In this document: positions 1 to 11,173 of the stretch, in pieces
Position numbering within the stretch: position 1 is the first letter of the stretch
Layout of the letters: every line of letters starts with the position of its first letter
DNA from: Acetobacter oryzifermentans
GTDB taxonomy: Bacteria; Pseudomonadota; Alphaproteobacteria; Acetobacterales; Acetobacteraceae
NCBI RefSeq assembly: GCF_001628715.1
Contig: NZ_CP011120.1
Coordinates: 124,001-188,000 of the forward strand
DNA: 64,000 bases
Direction of reading: 5' to 3'
Notes under the pieces: model-generated
Database searches by the model: none
What the model was told of the DNA's origin: nothing
What the model saw: the letters and a program-made list of their open reading frames with translations, nothing else
Program-made: the position numbers and the translations under genes

Positions 1-1382
1 GCATATACGGCCAGCCCTAAAGCCGGAAAGATGTAGAAATTATTAGCCTGGCCCGGATAGAACGTACGATCATTATACGTCACTTCCGGATACTGTAGGC
101 CTGCTGCAAAAAGTGCGCGGCCTTTAGACCATTCATAAGCTTGCTCAGCCGTGCATTCCCCATTTTTCTGTGGCAGAGAAAGCGGGAAAATAATGGGGCG
201 TTCATTCAGTTTGCTCATTTCTTCCACCACCTCTTGGGTGAAAGAACCGCCAGCAGTGGAAACACCAATCAGCACTGTGGGTTTAACAGTTTTGATCGTG
301 CCCAGCAGATCACGTGATGGCGGAAGATTTTTGGCAAAACGTTCCTGCTCAGGCAGCAGATCAGAGCGGGATGTTTCTAAAAGACCGTTCACATCCATCA
401 ATGTAATGCGGTCAATGGCTTCCTGTTCAGATAGCCCTTCCTGTTTCAAGGCGGAAACCAGCATATCGGCAGTGCCGATGCCGGAGGAACCAGCCCCCAA
501 GAACAAGAAGCGCTGTTGGGCCAGCGATTCGTTCTTGATTTTCAAGGCTGTAATCAGGCCAGCCAGCGTAACGGCAGCTGTGCCCTGAATATCATCATTA
601 TAGCACAGCACACGATCATGATATTTTTTGAGGTAGCGTAGGGCATCTGTGCCCTTCCAATCCTCAAAATGGATACAGCTTTGCGGGAAAACTTCCTGCA
701 CGGCCTGAATGAATTCTTCCACAAAAGAATCTAGCTCTTCTATCGGGGGTGGTTCACGCCGTAGGCCCAGATACAGAGGATCGGCTCTTAGGGCACTGTT
801 TGTGGTACCAATATCAAGCTGCACAGGCAAAAGCGAATCGGGAGGTACTGCACCGCAAGCCGTATACAGATCCAACTTGCCAATGGGGATACCCATGCCG
901 TTTACGCCAATATCTCCAAGCCCCAGAATACGGCCACCTGTGGTCACGCACATAAAGCGAACATTTTCCATAGGCCAGTTGCGCAGCACGTCTTTAATGC
1001 GGCCACGCATATCCAAGCTGATATACATGCCGCGCGGACGGCGATAGATATGGCTGAACTGTTGGCATACGGCGGCCAGCGTGGGTGCGTACACAATTGG
1101 TACGAATCGGGCCGGGTTAGACATTAAAACCTTGTAAAACAGGGTTTCGTTTTGGTCGCGCAGGCCACTCAGATAGATGTAGCGTTCCAGATTGCTGGGT
1201 TTGGCCTCAAGGTGGCGGTGGATACGCTCTACCTGCCTGTCTAGGTTTTCAACTTGTGTGGGTAACAGTCCTTCCAGCCCATAAAGGCGGCGCTCTTCCT
1301 CGGTAAACGCCGTGCCCTTGTTCAGGTGCGCATTATTAAGAAGGGCCATTCCTCGCAGTTGGGGCGTGGAAGCAGATGGCAT
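1..1382 (-). CDS. maeA: NAD-dependent malic enzyme, C-terminus cut by window edge
   Basis: Oxidative decarboxylation of malate to pyruvate and CO2 in the cytosol. The minus-strand reading begins MPSASTPQLRGMALLN at 1382 and stays open to base 1, about 460 residues; the long SfcA/MaeA form is about 540, so the last ~80 residues are missing. Visible family features are YGLEGLLP near residue 35, an N-terminal malic domain with GGRILGLGDIGVNGMGI, the FEDWKG acidic metal site, the NDDIQGT segment, and a Rossmann GAGSSGIG motif. It lies on the same strand as nusG but behind a terminator, so it should have its own promoter. The product is certain; the cofactor (NAD rather than NADP) is inferred from the subfamily. 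Confidence 0.93.
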   Translation of the reverse strand, partial: MPSASTPQLRGMALLNNAHLNKGTAFTEEERRLYGLEGLLPTQVENLDRQVERIHRHLEAKPSNLERYIYLSGLRDQNETLFYKVLMSNPARFVPIVYAPTLAAVCQQFSHIYRRPRGMYISLDMRGRIKDVLRNWPMENVRFMCVTTGGRILGLGDIGVNGMGIPIGKLDLYTACGAVPPDSLLPVQLDIGTTNSALRADPLYLGLRREPPPIEELDSFVEEFIQAVQEVFPQSCIHFEDWKGTDALRYLKKYHDRVLCYNDDIQGTAAVTLAGLITALKIKNESLAQQRFLFLGAGSSGIGTADMLVSALKQEGLSEQEAIDRITLMDVNGLLETSRSDLLPEQERFAKNLPPSRDLLGTIKTVKPTVLIGVSTAGGSFTQEVVEEMSKLNERPIIFPLSLPQKNGECTAEQAYEWSKGRALFAAGLQYPEVTYNDRTFYPGQANNFYIFPALGLAVY

Positions 1383-1475
1383 GATAACTCCATGAATTGT
1401 GAGGCCAAGGGCAAGATTACAGCGGTTTTTTATGCAGAGGGGAAGGGTGCAAAACAGCAGGTCTGGGTTAAGACA

Positions 1476-1503
1476 ATAAAAAAGGCGGCACCAAGGCCGC
1501 CTT
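1476..1503 (-). terminator. Rho-independent terminator of secE-nusG
   Basis: Arms AAGGCGGC (1482-1489) and GCCGCCTT (1496-1503) form an 8-bp stem with a 6-nt loop. On the minus strand it is followed by a T run. It sits 28 bases after the nusG stop and separates nusG from malic enzyme. Confidence 0.85.
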
Positions 1504-1530
1504 GAGTTCTTGCAAATGGGAAAGCTGATT

Positions 1531-2061
1531 TTACAGCTTTTCCACCTGATTGTATTCCAGATCCACCGGTGTGGAGCGCCCAAAAATGGAGACACTTACT
1601 TTCAAGCGGCCTTTTTCTTCGTCCACTTCCTCAATTACACCATTGAAGGATGTGAACGGACCATCTGCCACACGAATCTGCTCACCCACTTCAAACGATA
1701 CGGCAGAACGAGGATGCTGCACACCTTCTTCTGTCTGCTTGATAATGCGTTCAGCTTCGGCCGCAGAAATAGGGGTAGGGCGATTTCTGGTTCCCAGAAA
1801 GCCCGTAACCTTTGGTGTGTCTTTTACCAGGTGCCACGTTTCGTCAGTCATTTCCATTTTGACGAGCACATAGCCGGGGAAGAACTTGCGTTCCGTATTC
1901 ACCTTCTGACCACGACGCACTTCAATGACTTCCTCGGAAGGCACCAGAATTTCATCAATATGGTCGCTCAGGCCCTTCTGTTCTGCTTCTTCGCGAATGT
2001 GCTGGGCAATTTTCTTTTCGAAGCCCGAATAGACGTGAACCACATACCAGCGCTTGGCCAT
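1531..2061 (-). CDS. nusG: Transcription termination/antitermination factor NusG
   Basis: Binds RNA polymerase and couples elongation to Rho and the ribosome. The protein of 176 residues starts [17 protein letters not shown], the standard NusG NGN-domain opening, and carries a C-terminal KOW segment with [14 protein letters not shown]. An upstream in-frame start would add 12 residues, but the chosen ATG at 2061 gives the family N-terminus. secE ends 4 bases upstream, so the two are co-transcribed. A strong terminator follows directly. The usual next genes rplKAJL are not here; malic enzyme is. Confidence 0.97.
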   Translation of the reverse strand: MAKRWYVVHVYSGFEKKIAQHIREEAEQKGLSDHIDEILVPSEEVIEVRRGQKVNTERKFFPGYVLVKMEMTDETWHLVKDTPKVTGFLGTRNRPTPISAAEAERIIKQTEEGVQHPRSAVSFEVGEQIRVADGPFTSFNGVIEEVDEEKGRLKVSVSIFGRSTPVDLEYNQVEKL

Positions 2062-2065
2062 GTCG

Positions 2066-2260
2066 TTAGCCTCCCAGCCCGAAAAGTTGACGCACACCGA
2101 GACCGATCAGCTGGTCAACAAAAAAGAAGAAAATGGATGCCATGCCTGCCATGGCCAGAACGGCGCCCGTGGTAACCAAGGTAGCACGGCGGGTGGGCCA
2201 TGTGACCCGTTCCGCCTCGGCACGCACATCATGCAGGAACTTACCGGGACTGAACGACAC
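2066..2260 (-). CDS. secE: Preprotein translocase subunit SecE
   Basis: Small single-span subunit of the SecYEG channel in the inner membrane. The 64 residues start [22 protein letters not shown], containing the conserved amphipathic helix and the R-x-x-W-P motif that contacts SecY, then one hydrophobic helix (about residues 30-52). This is the short SecE of most bacteria, not the three-span E. coli form. It precedes nusG in the same operon, with tRNA-Trp upstream on the same strand, the normal bacterial order. Confidence 0.95.
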   Translation of the reverse strand: MSFSPGKFLHDVRAEAERVTWPTRRATLVTTGAVLAMAGMASIFFFFVDQLIGLGVRQLFGLGG

Positions 2261-2403
2261 GAACCACCCTTTCTACACTGCACGAAAACCGGATATTTTT
2301 CCGGTGGCAGTCCTGAATACACCACACATTCCACACAGGATTTCCGCGTTGAAACTTAGAAAAACGAGGCGGAACTACGGCGCAGAACCTGCAATCTTAA
2401 ACC

Positions 2404-2480
2404 TGGCAGGGGTGGAGGGTCTCGAACCCACAACCTCCGGTTTTGGAGACCGGCGCTCTAGCCAATTGAGCTACACCCCT
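2404..2480 (-). tRNA. tRNA-Trp (CCA anticodon)
   Basis: The minus strand reads AGGGGTGTAGCTCAATTGG at the 5' end. The anticodon loop shows CCA, the T arm has GGTTCGAGACC, and the acceptor stem AGGGGTG pairs with CACCCCT. The discriminator is G and the terminal CCA is encoded. The 77-nt gene sits upstream of secE on the same strand. Confidence 0.95.
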
Positions 2481-2704
2481 ACAGCCTGTCTGCCGTAGCT
2501 GGATCAAAGCTATAACGGATAACCGCCAGCCTGACCAGCCACTTAACAGCAGCCTTTGCAGGTGGCGGAAGAAAATATGTTGTGGGCTTAAAGTCAAGAG
2601 GGAAACAACAAGTGCCCGTTCTTTTTTAGCGTGTGATCAAAAATTTTCTCTTCAAACTTGCAAAATGTTGTCTTTGGGGTTAGTGGCAAAAACACAAGAA
2701 ATAT

Positions 2705-2778
2705 GCGGGCATAGCATAGTGGTAATGCAGTAGCCTTCCAAGCTACTGAGGAGGGTTCGATTCCCTCTGTCCGCTCCA
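2705..2778 (+). tRNA. tRNA-Gly (TCC anticodon)
   Basis: It starts GCGGGCATAGCATAGTGG. Acceptor GCGGGCA pairs with TGTCCGC, the anticodon stem-loop GTAGC-CTTCCAA-GCTAC gives anticodon TCC, and the T loop is GGTTCGATTCC. The discriminator is T and CCA is encoded. It is divergent from tRNA-Trp. Confidence 0.95.
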
Positions 2779-3104
2779 TCTTACATTTCCCAAAAATTTG
2801 GCAGTTCAAAAATTCTCGCCGTGGCATCTCGTAGATGTTGAGGGTGAGTTTTTTATTACGTGTCTGGCGTCTTTTTGTGTTTCGTGGTTTGTGGTGGTTT
2901 ATAGCCTGTTTTTGCACGCTTTTGGTGGTGTAAACAGGTGCGGAAATAAAAATGGCGCGTCAGGGATGTTGCGTGGGGCTGATGAGCATGCTAGAGGCCG
3001 CGCCGATGGTTGCGTGCTGTAAGGCCTTTAACGGATAAGCTGCGGCACCGTCAGAGTTTGTTAGTGTGGAATGCCGGCGCGCACAGAAGGAAAGAACCAA
3101 AAGA
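2779..3104. other. Intergenic region upstream of the atp operon
   Basis: About 325 bases with no convincing gene; it must hold the promoter of atpHAGDC. An open frame from 3066 is the GTG-started extension of atpH. I see no hairpin terminator after tRNA-Gly and no clear regulatory dyad. Confidence 0.6.
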
Positions 3105-3689
3105 GTGGTGGCCTCGGGCGTAACGACAGCACAACCGGTTGCTTTTGCTTCCAATGGTCTTGAAGGCCGTTATGCAACGGCGCTTTATGATCTTGCAGCC
3201 GAACAGCGCCAGTTGGATGCAGTGCTTGATGAAGGTGCCGCACTTGCGCGCCTGATTGATGAAAGTGCGCCTTTGCGCACAGTCCTGGAAGACAGGCGTC
3301 TTGATGTCCTTGTATCTCGCAAAGCCGTTTTGGCTGTGCTTGAGGCACAGGGGTTCGGGCAGACTCTTCGTAATTTTGTAGGCGTTGTGGCTGATAACCG
3401 CCGCCTGCCTGTTTTGCGCCGGATTCTGGCTGCGCTTGATGCGTTAGCTGTTTCCCGCCGGGGTGAAGTGGTGGCAGAAGTTGCCAGCGCTTATCCGCTT
3501 ACGCCTGAGCAGCGTGCCCAAGTGCAGGCACGGCTGGCAGAAGCCGGATACTCCCGTATTAATATTCGCGAGCGTGTCGATTCCTCCCTCCTCGGCGGTT
3601 TGGTCGTGCGGGTGGGGGCAAAGCTTTATGACGCCAGCCTTAAGACTCGCCTGTTTCGTTTGCATTACGCCATGAAGGGAGCCGCGTGA
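3105..3689 (+). CDS. atpH: F1F0 ATP synthase delta subunit
   Basis: Peripheral-stalk subunit linking F1 to F0 at the inner membrane. Recognised by [17 protein letters not shown] near the N-terminus and by the C-terminal segment [16 protein letters not shown], about 194 residues in all. The start is uncertain: GTG codons at 3105 and 3108 follow an AAGGAAAG box at 3087-3094, while a further GTG at 3066 would add 13 unusual residues. It is the first gene of atpHAGDC; its TGA overlaps the atpA ATG by one base. Confidence 0.93.
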   Translation: MVASGVTTAQPVAFASNGLEGRYATALYDLAAEQRQLDAVLDEGAALARLIDESAPLRTVLEDRRLDVLVSRKAVLAVLEAQGFGQTLRNFVGVVADNRRLPVLRRILAALDALAVSRRGEVVAEVASAYPLTPEQRAQVQARLAEAGYSRINIRERVDSSLLGGLVVRVGAKLYDASLKTRLFRLHYAMKGAA

Positions 3690-5224
3690 TGGAAATCCGT
3701 CCCGCAGAGATTTCGGATATCCTCAAGCAGCAGATTGCCTCGTTCGACAAGGAATCTGATGTTGTCGAAACCGGCACGATTCTGTCTGTTGGAGACGGTA
3801 TTGCCCGTGTGTTCGGCCTGCAGAATGTAATGTCAGGCGAACTGGTGGACTTTCCGACCGCCGGTCAGAAGGGCATGGCCCTGAACCTGGAAAGCGATAA
3901 CGTCGGTATCGTTATTTTTGGTGATGACACCAACATCCGTGAAGGTGACACGGTCACACGTTCCGGTATGGTGGTGAGTGTCCCTGTCGGTAAGGGGCTT
4001 CTTGGCCGTGTTGTTGATGGTCTGGGTAACCCAATTGACGGCAAAGGCCCGCTGACGGACGTTGAGTTGCGCCGCGCTGAAGTAAAAGCGCCGGGTATTA
4101 TGCCGCGTCAGTCCGTGCATGAACCTATGCAGACCGGTATTAAGGCTATTGATGCTCTCGTGCCAGTTGGCCGCGGTCAGCGTGAACTGGTGATTGGTGA
4201 CCGTCAGACTGGTAAAACTACCATTCTGACAGACACTATTCTTGCCCAGAAAACAGTGAATGATGAAGGTGACGATAAAAAGTCACTATACTGCATTTAC
4301 GTTGCCGTCGGCCAGAAGCGTTCCACAGTTGCGCAGCTTGTGCGTCTGTTGGAAGAAAAAGGCGCGATGAAATATTCCATCGTCGTTGCGGCTACCGCAT
4401 CTGACCCGGCTCCGTTGCAGTATCTGGCGCCTTATGCTGCTTGCGCAATGGGTGAATACTTCCGTGACAACGGTATGCATGCCCTGATCTGCTACGATGA
4501 CCTTTCCAAGCAGGCTGTGGCTTATCGTCAGATGTCCCTGCTGCTGCGTCGTCCGCCAGGCCGTGAAGCTTATCCGGGTGACGTGTTCTTCCTGCATTCC
4601 CGTTTGCTGGAACGCGCTGCGAAGATGTCTGACGAATATGGCGCTGGTTCTCTTACGGCTCTGCCTGTTATTGAAACGCAGGCTGGTGACGTTTCTGCCT
4701 ATATTCCGACAAATGTTATTTCCATTACAGATGGTCAGATCTTCCTTGAAACCGACCTGTTCTATCGTGGCATTCGTCCTGCGGTAAACGTGGGTGGTTC
4801 AGTGTCTCGTGTGGGTTCTGCCGCACAGATTAAGGCCATGAAGCAGGTTGCGGGTAAGATTAAGCTAGAGCTGGCGCAGTATCGTGAAATGGCTGCGTTC
4901 TCCCAGTTTGCATCTGATCTTGATCCGGCAACTCAGAAGATGCTGGCACGTGGTGCCCGTTTGGTTGAGTTGCTGAAGCAGAGCCAGTCTTCTCCGCTTA
5001 CTGTTGAAGAACAGGTTGTTGTGCTCTTTGCCGGAACCCGTGGTTTTGTTGATGGTATTGCTGTCGATAAGGTTGTGGGTTGGGAGCGTGCGCTGCTGAA
5101 CGATGTGCGTAGCGCAGGTAAAGATATTCTGGATACCATTAAAAAGGAAAAGGCCATTTCCAAAGATCTGGAAGCGTGCCTGACAGAATACCTGACAACC
5201 TTCAACCGCAACTTTGCCGGCTAA
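3689..5224 (+). CDS. atpA: F1F0 ATP synthase alpha subunit
   Basis: Non-catalytic nucleotide-binding subunit of the F1 head. The protein of 511 residues, starting [16 protein letters not shown], has the Walker A motif GDRQTGKTT near residue 170, the family signature around [17 protein letters not shown] near 365, and the full expected length. The ATG at 3689 overlaps the atpH stop, implying translational coupling; a GTG one codon earlier is possible. atpG follows 17 bases after the stop. Confidence 0.98.
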   Translation: MEIRPAEISDILKQQIASFDKESDVVETGTILSVGDGIARVFGLQNVMSGELVDFPTAGQKGMALNLESDNVGIVIFGDDTNIREGDTVTRSGMVVSVPVGKGLLGRVVDGLGNPIDGKGPLTDVELRRAEVKAPGIMPRQSVHEPMQTGIKAIDALVPVGRGQRELVIGDRQTGKTTILTDTILAQKTVNDEGDDKKSLYCIYVAVGQKRSTVAQLVRLLEEKGAMKYSIVVAATASDPAPLQYLAPYAACAMGEYFRDNGMHALICYDDLSKQAVAYRQMSLLLRRPPGREAYPGDVFFLHSRLLERAAKMSDEYGAGSLTALPVIETQAGDVSAYIPTNVISITDGQIFLETDLFYRGIRPAVNVGGSVSRVGSAAQIKAMKQVAGKIKLELAQYREMAAFSQFASDLDPATQKMLARGARLVELLKQSQSSPLTVEEQVVVLFAGTRGFVDGIAVDKVVGWERALLNDVRSAGKDILDTIKKEKAISKDLEACLTEYLTTFNRNFAG

Positions 5225-5241
5225 GAGGGTAGAATCGTCCA

Positions 5242-6132
5242 ATGGCTTCCCTGAAGGAACTCCGCGCGCGTATCGGAAGTATCAAATCGACACGGAAGAT
5301 CACGAGCGCCATGAAAATGGTGGCGGCGGCTAAGCTGCGGCGGGCTCAGGCCAGTGCGGAAGCCGCAGCTCCCTATGCAGCGGCCATGCGCCGTATGCTA
5401 GGTGAGCTTGCAGCCGCTACAAAAGGTGAGGACGGTGGTCCACGTCTTTTGGTAGGCACAGGTCAGGATAAGGTGCATTTGTTAGTACCTCTGACCAGTG
5501 ATCGTGGGCTTTGTGGCGGTTTTAATTCCAATGTACATCGCTTAACAGTACAGACAATCCGTCGCCTTCAGTCTGAAGGTAAAACGGTTAAACTGCTCCC
5601 TGTTGGCCGTCGTGCATTTAACTTCTTCTCGCGTGATTATGCTGATCTTATCATTGATAAGGTTATCGGTGTCAGCGGTAAGGAAGTACCTTTTTCTGCT
5701 GCTAGCAATCTGGGTGAAAAAATCAACACCCTGCTGGAAGCAGGAGAAATTGATGTTTGTACCCTAGTGTTCAACAAGTTTAAAAACGCGATGACACAGG
5801 TGCCGACATGTCAGCAGCTGGTGCCCATGGTTATGGATGAGGCAGAAGAAAAACCTGCTGCGGCATCTAATGATGTGGCTCTGTATGAATTTGAACCAGA
5901 TGAAGCAACGCTGCTGGAAATGCTGCTGCCGCGTAATCTGCAGGTTCAAATTTATGCTTCGCTGCTTGAAACCGCAGCGGGCGAGAACGGTGCCCGTATG
6001 ACGGCAATGGATAACGCTACGCGTAATGCTGGTCGTTCCATTGATAGTCTGAGCAAGGTTTATAACAGAACCCGCCAGACAAATATTACTAACGAATTGA
6101 TCGAAATCATTTCGGGCGCACAGGCTGTCTGA
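5242..6132 (+). CDS. atpG: F1F0 ATP synthase gamma subunit
   Basis: Central rotor shaft of F1. The protein of 296 residues starts MASLKELRARIGSIKSTRKI, the classic N-terminal helix. The C-terminal helix carries ARMTAMDNATRNAG and ends with QTNITNELIEIISGAQA, both diagnostic. It has an AGAGGG box before the ATG and lies between atpA and atpD as in other alphaproteobacteria. Confidence 0.98.
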   Translation: MASLKELRARIGSIKSTRKITSAMKMVAAAKLRRAQASAEAAAPYAAAMRRMLGELAAATKGEDGGPRLLVGTGQDKVHLLVPLTSDRGLCGGFNSNVHRLTVQTIRRLQSEGKTVKLLPVGRRAFNFFSRDYADLIIDKVIGVSGKEVPFSAASNLGEKINTLLEAGEIDVCTLVFNKFKNAMTQVPTCQQLVPMVMDEAEEKPAAASNDVALYEFEPDEATLLEMLLPRNLQVQIYASLLETAAGENGARMTAMDNATRNAGRSIDSLSKVYNRTRQTNITNELIEIISGAQAV

Positions 6133-6160
6133 GCCCGCTCGTTTGCCCCGCAGGAGCTGA

Positions 6161-7636
<1,476 letters not shown>

Positions 7637-7663
7637 CAGCCGGCTTTGGGAAGGAGCGCATTC

Positions 7664-8074
7664 ATGCCGATCCAGATTGAGATAATCAGTCCTGAAAAGG
7701 TTCTGGTGTCGCGTGAAGTAGATATGGCTGTCCTGCCTGGCATGGAAGGTGATATTGCCGCCATGCCAGAACGGGCACCCATGATGCTTCTTCTGCGTGG
7801 TGGTATTGTTGCCCTGTATGACGGGGATACAGTGAAGGATCGCTACTTTGTTGGCGGTGGCTTTGCAGACATTACCCCAACACGTTGTACCGTACTGGCT
7901 GATAAGGCTGTGCCGGTAAGCGAAATTTCTATCGATAATGCAACAGCTCAGCTAGAAGCATTGTCTGAAGCTTGGGATCAGGCAGATAAGACGGATACAA
8001 CCCGCCTTAGCGTTCTGCAGGATCAGATTCAGGCTGTACGTGCTGAAATTGAAGCCGGCTCTCCAGCTAACTGA
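7664..8074 (+). CDS. atpC: F1F0 ATP synthase epsilon subunit
   Basis: Small rotor subunit that regulates ATPase activity. The protein of 136 residues starts MPIQIEIISPEKVLVSREVD, with LPGMEGDIAAMPERAPM matching the beta-sandwich domain; a short C-terminal helical hairpin follows. An upstream start at 7646 is possible but the GGAAGGAG box at 7648-7655 points to the ATG at 7664. It is the last gene of the operon; a terminator follows 20 bases after the stop. Confidence 0.96.
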   Translation: MPIQIEIISPEKVLVSREVDMAVLPGMEGDIAAMPERAPMMLLLRGGIVALYDGDTVKDRYFVGGGFADITPTRCTVLADKAVPVSEISIDNATAQLEALSEAWDQADKTDTTRLSVLQDQIQAVRAEIEAGSPAN

Positions 8075-8092
8075 GGTTGGTGCAAGTATCAT

Positions 8093-8123
8093 AAAAAAAG
8101 CCACCTATATGGTGGCTTTTTTT
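8093..8123. terminator. Bidirectional terminator between atpC and queF
   Basis: An A-rich, T-rich flanked stem AAAAGCCACC / GGTGGCTTTT with a 5-base TATAT loop. A runs on one side and T runs on the other mean it works for both converging genes. Confidence 0.88.
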
Positions 8124-8130
8124 ATGCCTT

Positions 8131-8601
8131 TTAGCCGCGGCCTCGATAAGTAGGTACATCTTGTGCAGGTACCCATACACCAGCGGGTGGTTCATCCGTT
8201 TGCCAGAATACATCAATGGGAATACCGCCGCGAGGGTACCAGTAGGCACCTATTCTCAGCCAGCGTGGTGCTAATCTTTCAACAAGGGTATTCGCAATCT
8301 GGATTGAGCAGGCTTCATGGAAAGCACCATGGTTACGAAAGCTAGTCAGGTACAGTTTGAGTGATTTGCTTTCTACAATCCATTGATTCGGCACATAATC
8401 AATCACAATGTGTGCAAAATCAGGCTGGCCGGTAATGGGGCAAAGCGAAGTGAATTCTGGTGCAGTGAATCGCACCAGATAGTGTTTGTCTGGATAAGGA
8501 GCTGGCACACGTTCCAGAATGGCTTCTTCTGGACTTTGTGGGGCAGCAACTTGCTTGCCAAGTTGGGTTAGCTGGTTGCGGCCATCGTCTGATGGGTTCA
8601 T
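8131..8601 (-). CDS. queF: NADPH-dependent preQ0 reductase QueF
   Basis: Reduces 7-cyano-7-deazaguanine (preQ0) to preQ1 in queuosine biosynthesis. The 156-residue protein is the short, single-domain type. It contains [12 protein letters not shown] with the catalytic Cys and the QueF signature [20 protein letters not shown]. The ATG at 8601 is preferred over a longer frame to 8757 because AGGAG lies 7 bases upstream and homologues start near here. No other queuosine gene is adjacent. Confidence 0.96.
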   Translation of the reverse strand: MNPSDDGRNQLTQLGKQVAAPQSPEEAILERVPAPYPDKHYLVRFTAPEFTSLCPITGQPDFAHIVIDYVPNQWIVESKSLKLYLTSFRNHGAFHEACSIQIANTLVERLAPRWLRIGAYWYPRGGIPIDVFWQTDEPPAGVWVPAQDVPTYRGRG

Positions 8602-8708
8602 TTTGTGCTCCTGCACATGTGGTTTTTTGCAGATGTTCCGTGAGTCGGCTCTTTCGTCAAGTTTCACGTGTAACGTTTGGTCACTTCTTTTTCTAACGGT
8701 CTGGATGT

Positions 8709-9929
8709 ATGAAGAAAAACATGGCCAGATCAGCAACACCTGCATTTCCTCCCGCACGTCTTATTTCCTCTACTCAGGAGTTAGAGGCGGCTCTTGCACC
8801 TTTCCATAATGAAAGCTTCGTAACGGTTGATACGGAGTTTATGCGGGAGCAGACATACTGGCCGGAACTCTGCCTGGTTCAGATTGGCGCAACTCATGAT
8901 ATCGTGCTGATAGATGCGCTGGCTGAAGGTATTGACCTTACCCCGCTGAAAAATCTTTTTGCAGATACAGCGGTGCTCAAGGTGTTTCATGCTGCCCGGC
9001 AGGATCTGGAAATTTTTCTGCATCTGTTTGGTGCCTTACCGACTCCGCTTTTTGATACGCAAGTGGCGGCAATGGTGGCCGGGTTTGGAGATCAGGTTGG
9101 GTATGACAGTCTGGTTGGCTCTCTTACTGGGCATATGATTGATAAAAGCCACCGTTTTACAGATTGGTCTGTACGCCCCCTGTCTCCTGCTCAGCTTACA
9201 TATGCTGCAGGCGATGTAACGTGGCTGCGCTTGGTTTATGAACGGCTTGTTAAAAAACTGGAGCAGGAACAGCGTTTGGATTGGGTTGCGGCAGAAATGG
9301 CCGAGCTGGAAGATCCAGCCACATTTCGTCCCGATCCTGAAAAACAGTGGGAGCGTTTACGCGCCCGCACCAATAACCGGCGTATGCTTGCTGTTTTGCG
9401 TGCCATTGCAGCTTTGCGTGAGCGGGAAGCGCAACGGGTAAATGTTCCGCGCCAACGGCTTGTGAAAGATGAGAGTCTGCTGGAAATTGCTGCAACGACT
9501 CCTTCAACTCCCGAAGCTTTAACCCGTGTTCGGGGTGTTTCTCGCGGGTTGGCAGAAGGGCGTACAGGGCACGCCTTGTTGCAAGCTATCAAGCAGGCAC
9601 AGGCTTTGCCAGACTCGGAGCTGCCGCGTTCTCCGCGTGGCAAAAGCAAAGATACGCCACGGCCTTCTGCATCGTTGGTGGCATTGTTGAAGGTGCTTTT
9701 AACATCTTGCTGTGAAAAGCACGATGTCGCCCCGCGTTTGGTGGCCTCTGCTGATGATCTGGACGCCTTGGCGTTAGATCCTTCTCAGCCTCATGCCGTG
9801 TTGGCCGGGTGGCGGCGCAAGGTGTTTGGTGAAACAGCGCAGGCTTTGTGCGAAGGGAAAATAGCCTTATGCGTAAAGTCTGGCCGCGTTGTGGCTATTC
9901 CGCAGAATATGGATGTGCCTTCCGCTTAA
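8709..9929 (+). CDS. rnd: Ribonuclease D
   Basis: 3'-5' exoribonuclease acting on tRNA precursors. The 406-residue protein has the DEDDy exonuclease motifs: TVDTEFMRE (ExoI), [13 protein letters not shown] (ExoII) and [10 protein letters not shown] with the ExoIII Tyr/Asp. The C-terminal half carries HRDC-like helices including [15 protein letters not shown]. The start could also be the Met four residues in, at 8721; neither has a strong ribosome site. It is convergent with the kinase gene downstream. Confidence 0.95.
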   Translation: MKKNMARSATPAFPPARLISSTQELEAALAPFHNESFVTVDTEFMREQTYWPELCLVQIGATHDIVLIDALAEGIDLTPLKNLFADTAVLKVFHAARQDLEIFLHLFGALPTPLFDTQVAAMVAGFGDQVGYDSLVGSLTGHMIDKSHRFTDWSVRPLSPAQLTYAAGDVTWLRLVYERLVKKLEQEQRLDWVAAEMAELEDPATFRPDPEKQWERLRARTNNRRMLAVLRAIAALREREAQRVNVPRQRLVKDESLLEIAATTPSTPEALTRVRGVSRGLAEGRTGHALLQAIKQAQALPDSELPRSPRGKSKDTPRPSASLVALLKVLLTSCCEKHDVAPRLVASADDLDALALDPSQPHAVLAGWRRKVFGETAQALCEGKIALCVKSGRVVAIPQNMDVPSA

Positions 9930-9948
9930 AATAAAAGCAGAAGGCACA
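9914..9948. terminator. Hairpin between convergent rnd and kinase genes
   Basis: TGTGCCTTC-c-GCTT pairs with AAGC-a-GAAGGCACA around an A-rich loop, spanning the rnd stop codon. There is no strong T run, so it may be a weak or Rho-assisted end for both genes. Confidence 0.5.
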
Positions 9949-9960
9949 AAGCTGTTAGGC

Positions 9961-10959
9961 TTAGAAGCCCATTTCTTCCCACAGGTTGGAAAGTGGGCGC
10001 GCGCCGTAGTGTGAGATAATTTCAGAAGCAGCAACGGAAGCCAGACGGCCACATTCAGGCAATGTGCGGCCAGATGTCAGACCCGCCATAAAGCCAGCGG
10101 CGTAGGCATCTCCAGCACCTGTTGTATCCACAACCTGGGTTGGCACGGGGGCAACTTTGGTCATCTGTCCATCGTGCAGCACAACACTTCCTAAGCCGGA
10201 ACGTGTGAGTGCTGCAAAGGTTGTGTCTTGCGCGGTATGGCGTGCGGCAACGTCAAAGTTTTCTGTTTCGTACAGAGCGCAGATTTCATCCTCATTTGCA
10301 AAAAGAATGTCTACATGGCCCTTCACAAGATCCAGAAAAGCCTGACGGTGACGGCCAACGCAGAACGGGTCTGAAAGAGAAAGAGCCACTTTGCGCCCGG
10401 CTGCGTGCGCCAGAGCTGCGGCGCGGCGGAATGCTTCCTGCGCATGCGGTGGGTCAAACAGATACCCTTCCAGATACACAATGCTGGAATCTGCAATCAT
10501 GTCTGGCAGCACATCTTCTGGCGTAAAGCAGGTGCATGCGCCCAGATAGGTTGCCATTGTGCGCTGCCCATCTGGCGTAACCATAACAATGCAACGTGCT
10601 GTTGGCAGGTTATCAAAAACCTGGGTGTTCAACGGCGCAGATGGAAAGGTAATGCCATTGCCACGCATATCTTCGGTAAACTGCTTACCGGCATCATCCC
10701 GCGCAACTTTACCCAGATAAGCAACGCGCGCGCCAAATTGGGCTGCCACAACGCAGCTATTTGCCACAGAACCGCCACCCATAATTTGCTCTGGAGTAAG
10801 GAGAGCCTGCAATGTATTGGCCCGGTCTGCATCAATCAGCGTCATGCTGCCAGGGGTTAGGCCTTGTTTTTGTAGAAAAGTGGGTTCTACGCGGGCAAGA
10901 ATATCCGTAATGGCATTACCAATGCCGAGGATGTCATATTTTACATCTGAAACAGTCAT
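9961..10959 (-). CDS. PfkB-family sugar/adenosine-type kinase
   Basis: Cytosolic kinase that phosphorylates a sugar or nucleoside with ATP. The 332-residue protein shows the PfkB N-terminal glycine pair in IMGGGSVANS (about residue 60) and the C-terminal signature DTTGAGDAYAAGF, which holds the catalytic Asp and anion hole. The overall layout and the GNAITDILARV opening resemble the adenosine-kinase branch common in Alphaproteobacteria. The exact substrate cannot be read from sequence. Confidence 0.88.
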   Translation of the reverse strand: MTVSDVKYDILGIGNAITDILARVEPTFLQKQGLTPGSMTLIDADRANTLQALLTPEQIMGGGSVANSCVVAAQFGARVAYLGKVARDDAGKQFTEDMRGNGITFPSAPLNTQVFDNLPTARCIVMVTPDGQRTMATYLGACTCFTPEDVLPDMIADSSIVYLEGYLFDPPHAQEAFRRAAALAHAAGRKVALSLSDPFCVGRHRQAFLDLVKGHVDILFANEDEICALYETENFDVAARHTAQDTTFAALTRSGLGSVVLHDGQMTKVAPVPTQVVDTTGAGDAYAAGFMAGLTSGRTLPECGRLASVAASEIISHYGARPLSNLWEEMGF

Positions 10960-11173
10960 GATAGCGGAAGATTTTCCTGAAAAATTTCACATACCAACTG
11001 TTTCGCTACAGTGCTGCCATAAAAAGGGCAACACTAGGGCGTATGGAATGCTTGCCGCAGAACCGCCTGGCTGTATAAGAAAATGAGCACATGGCGAGAC
11101 GGTTTGATGCGGGCGGGTGCCTGAGCAGTGGGGCCCGTCCAATAGTGAACAGCCAGCAAGGCGGGGGATTTTC

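Noticed and set aside
151..1047. Plus-strand open frames opposite malic enzyme
   Set aside because: The minus strand is clearly coding for malic enzyme; the plus-strand products are Ser/Pro/Arg-rich shadow text.
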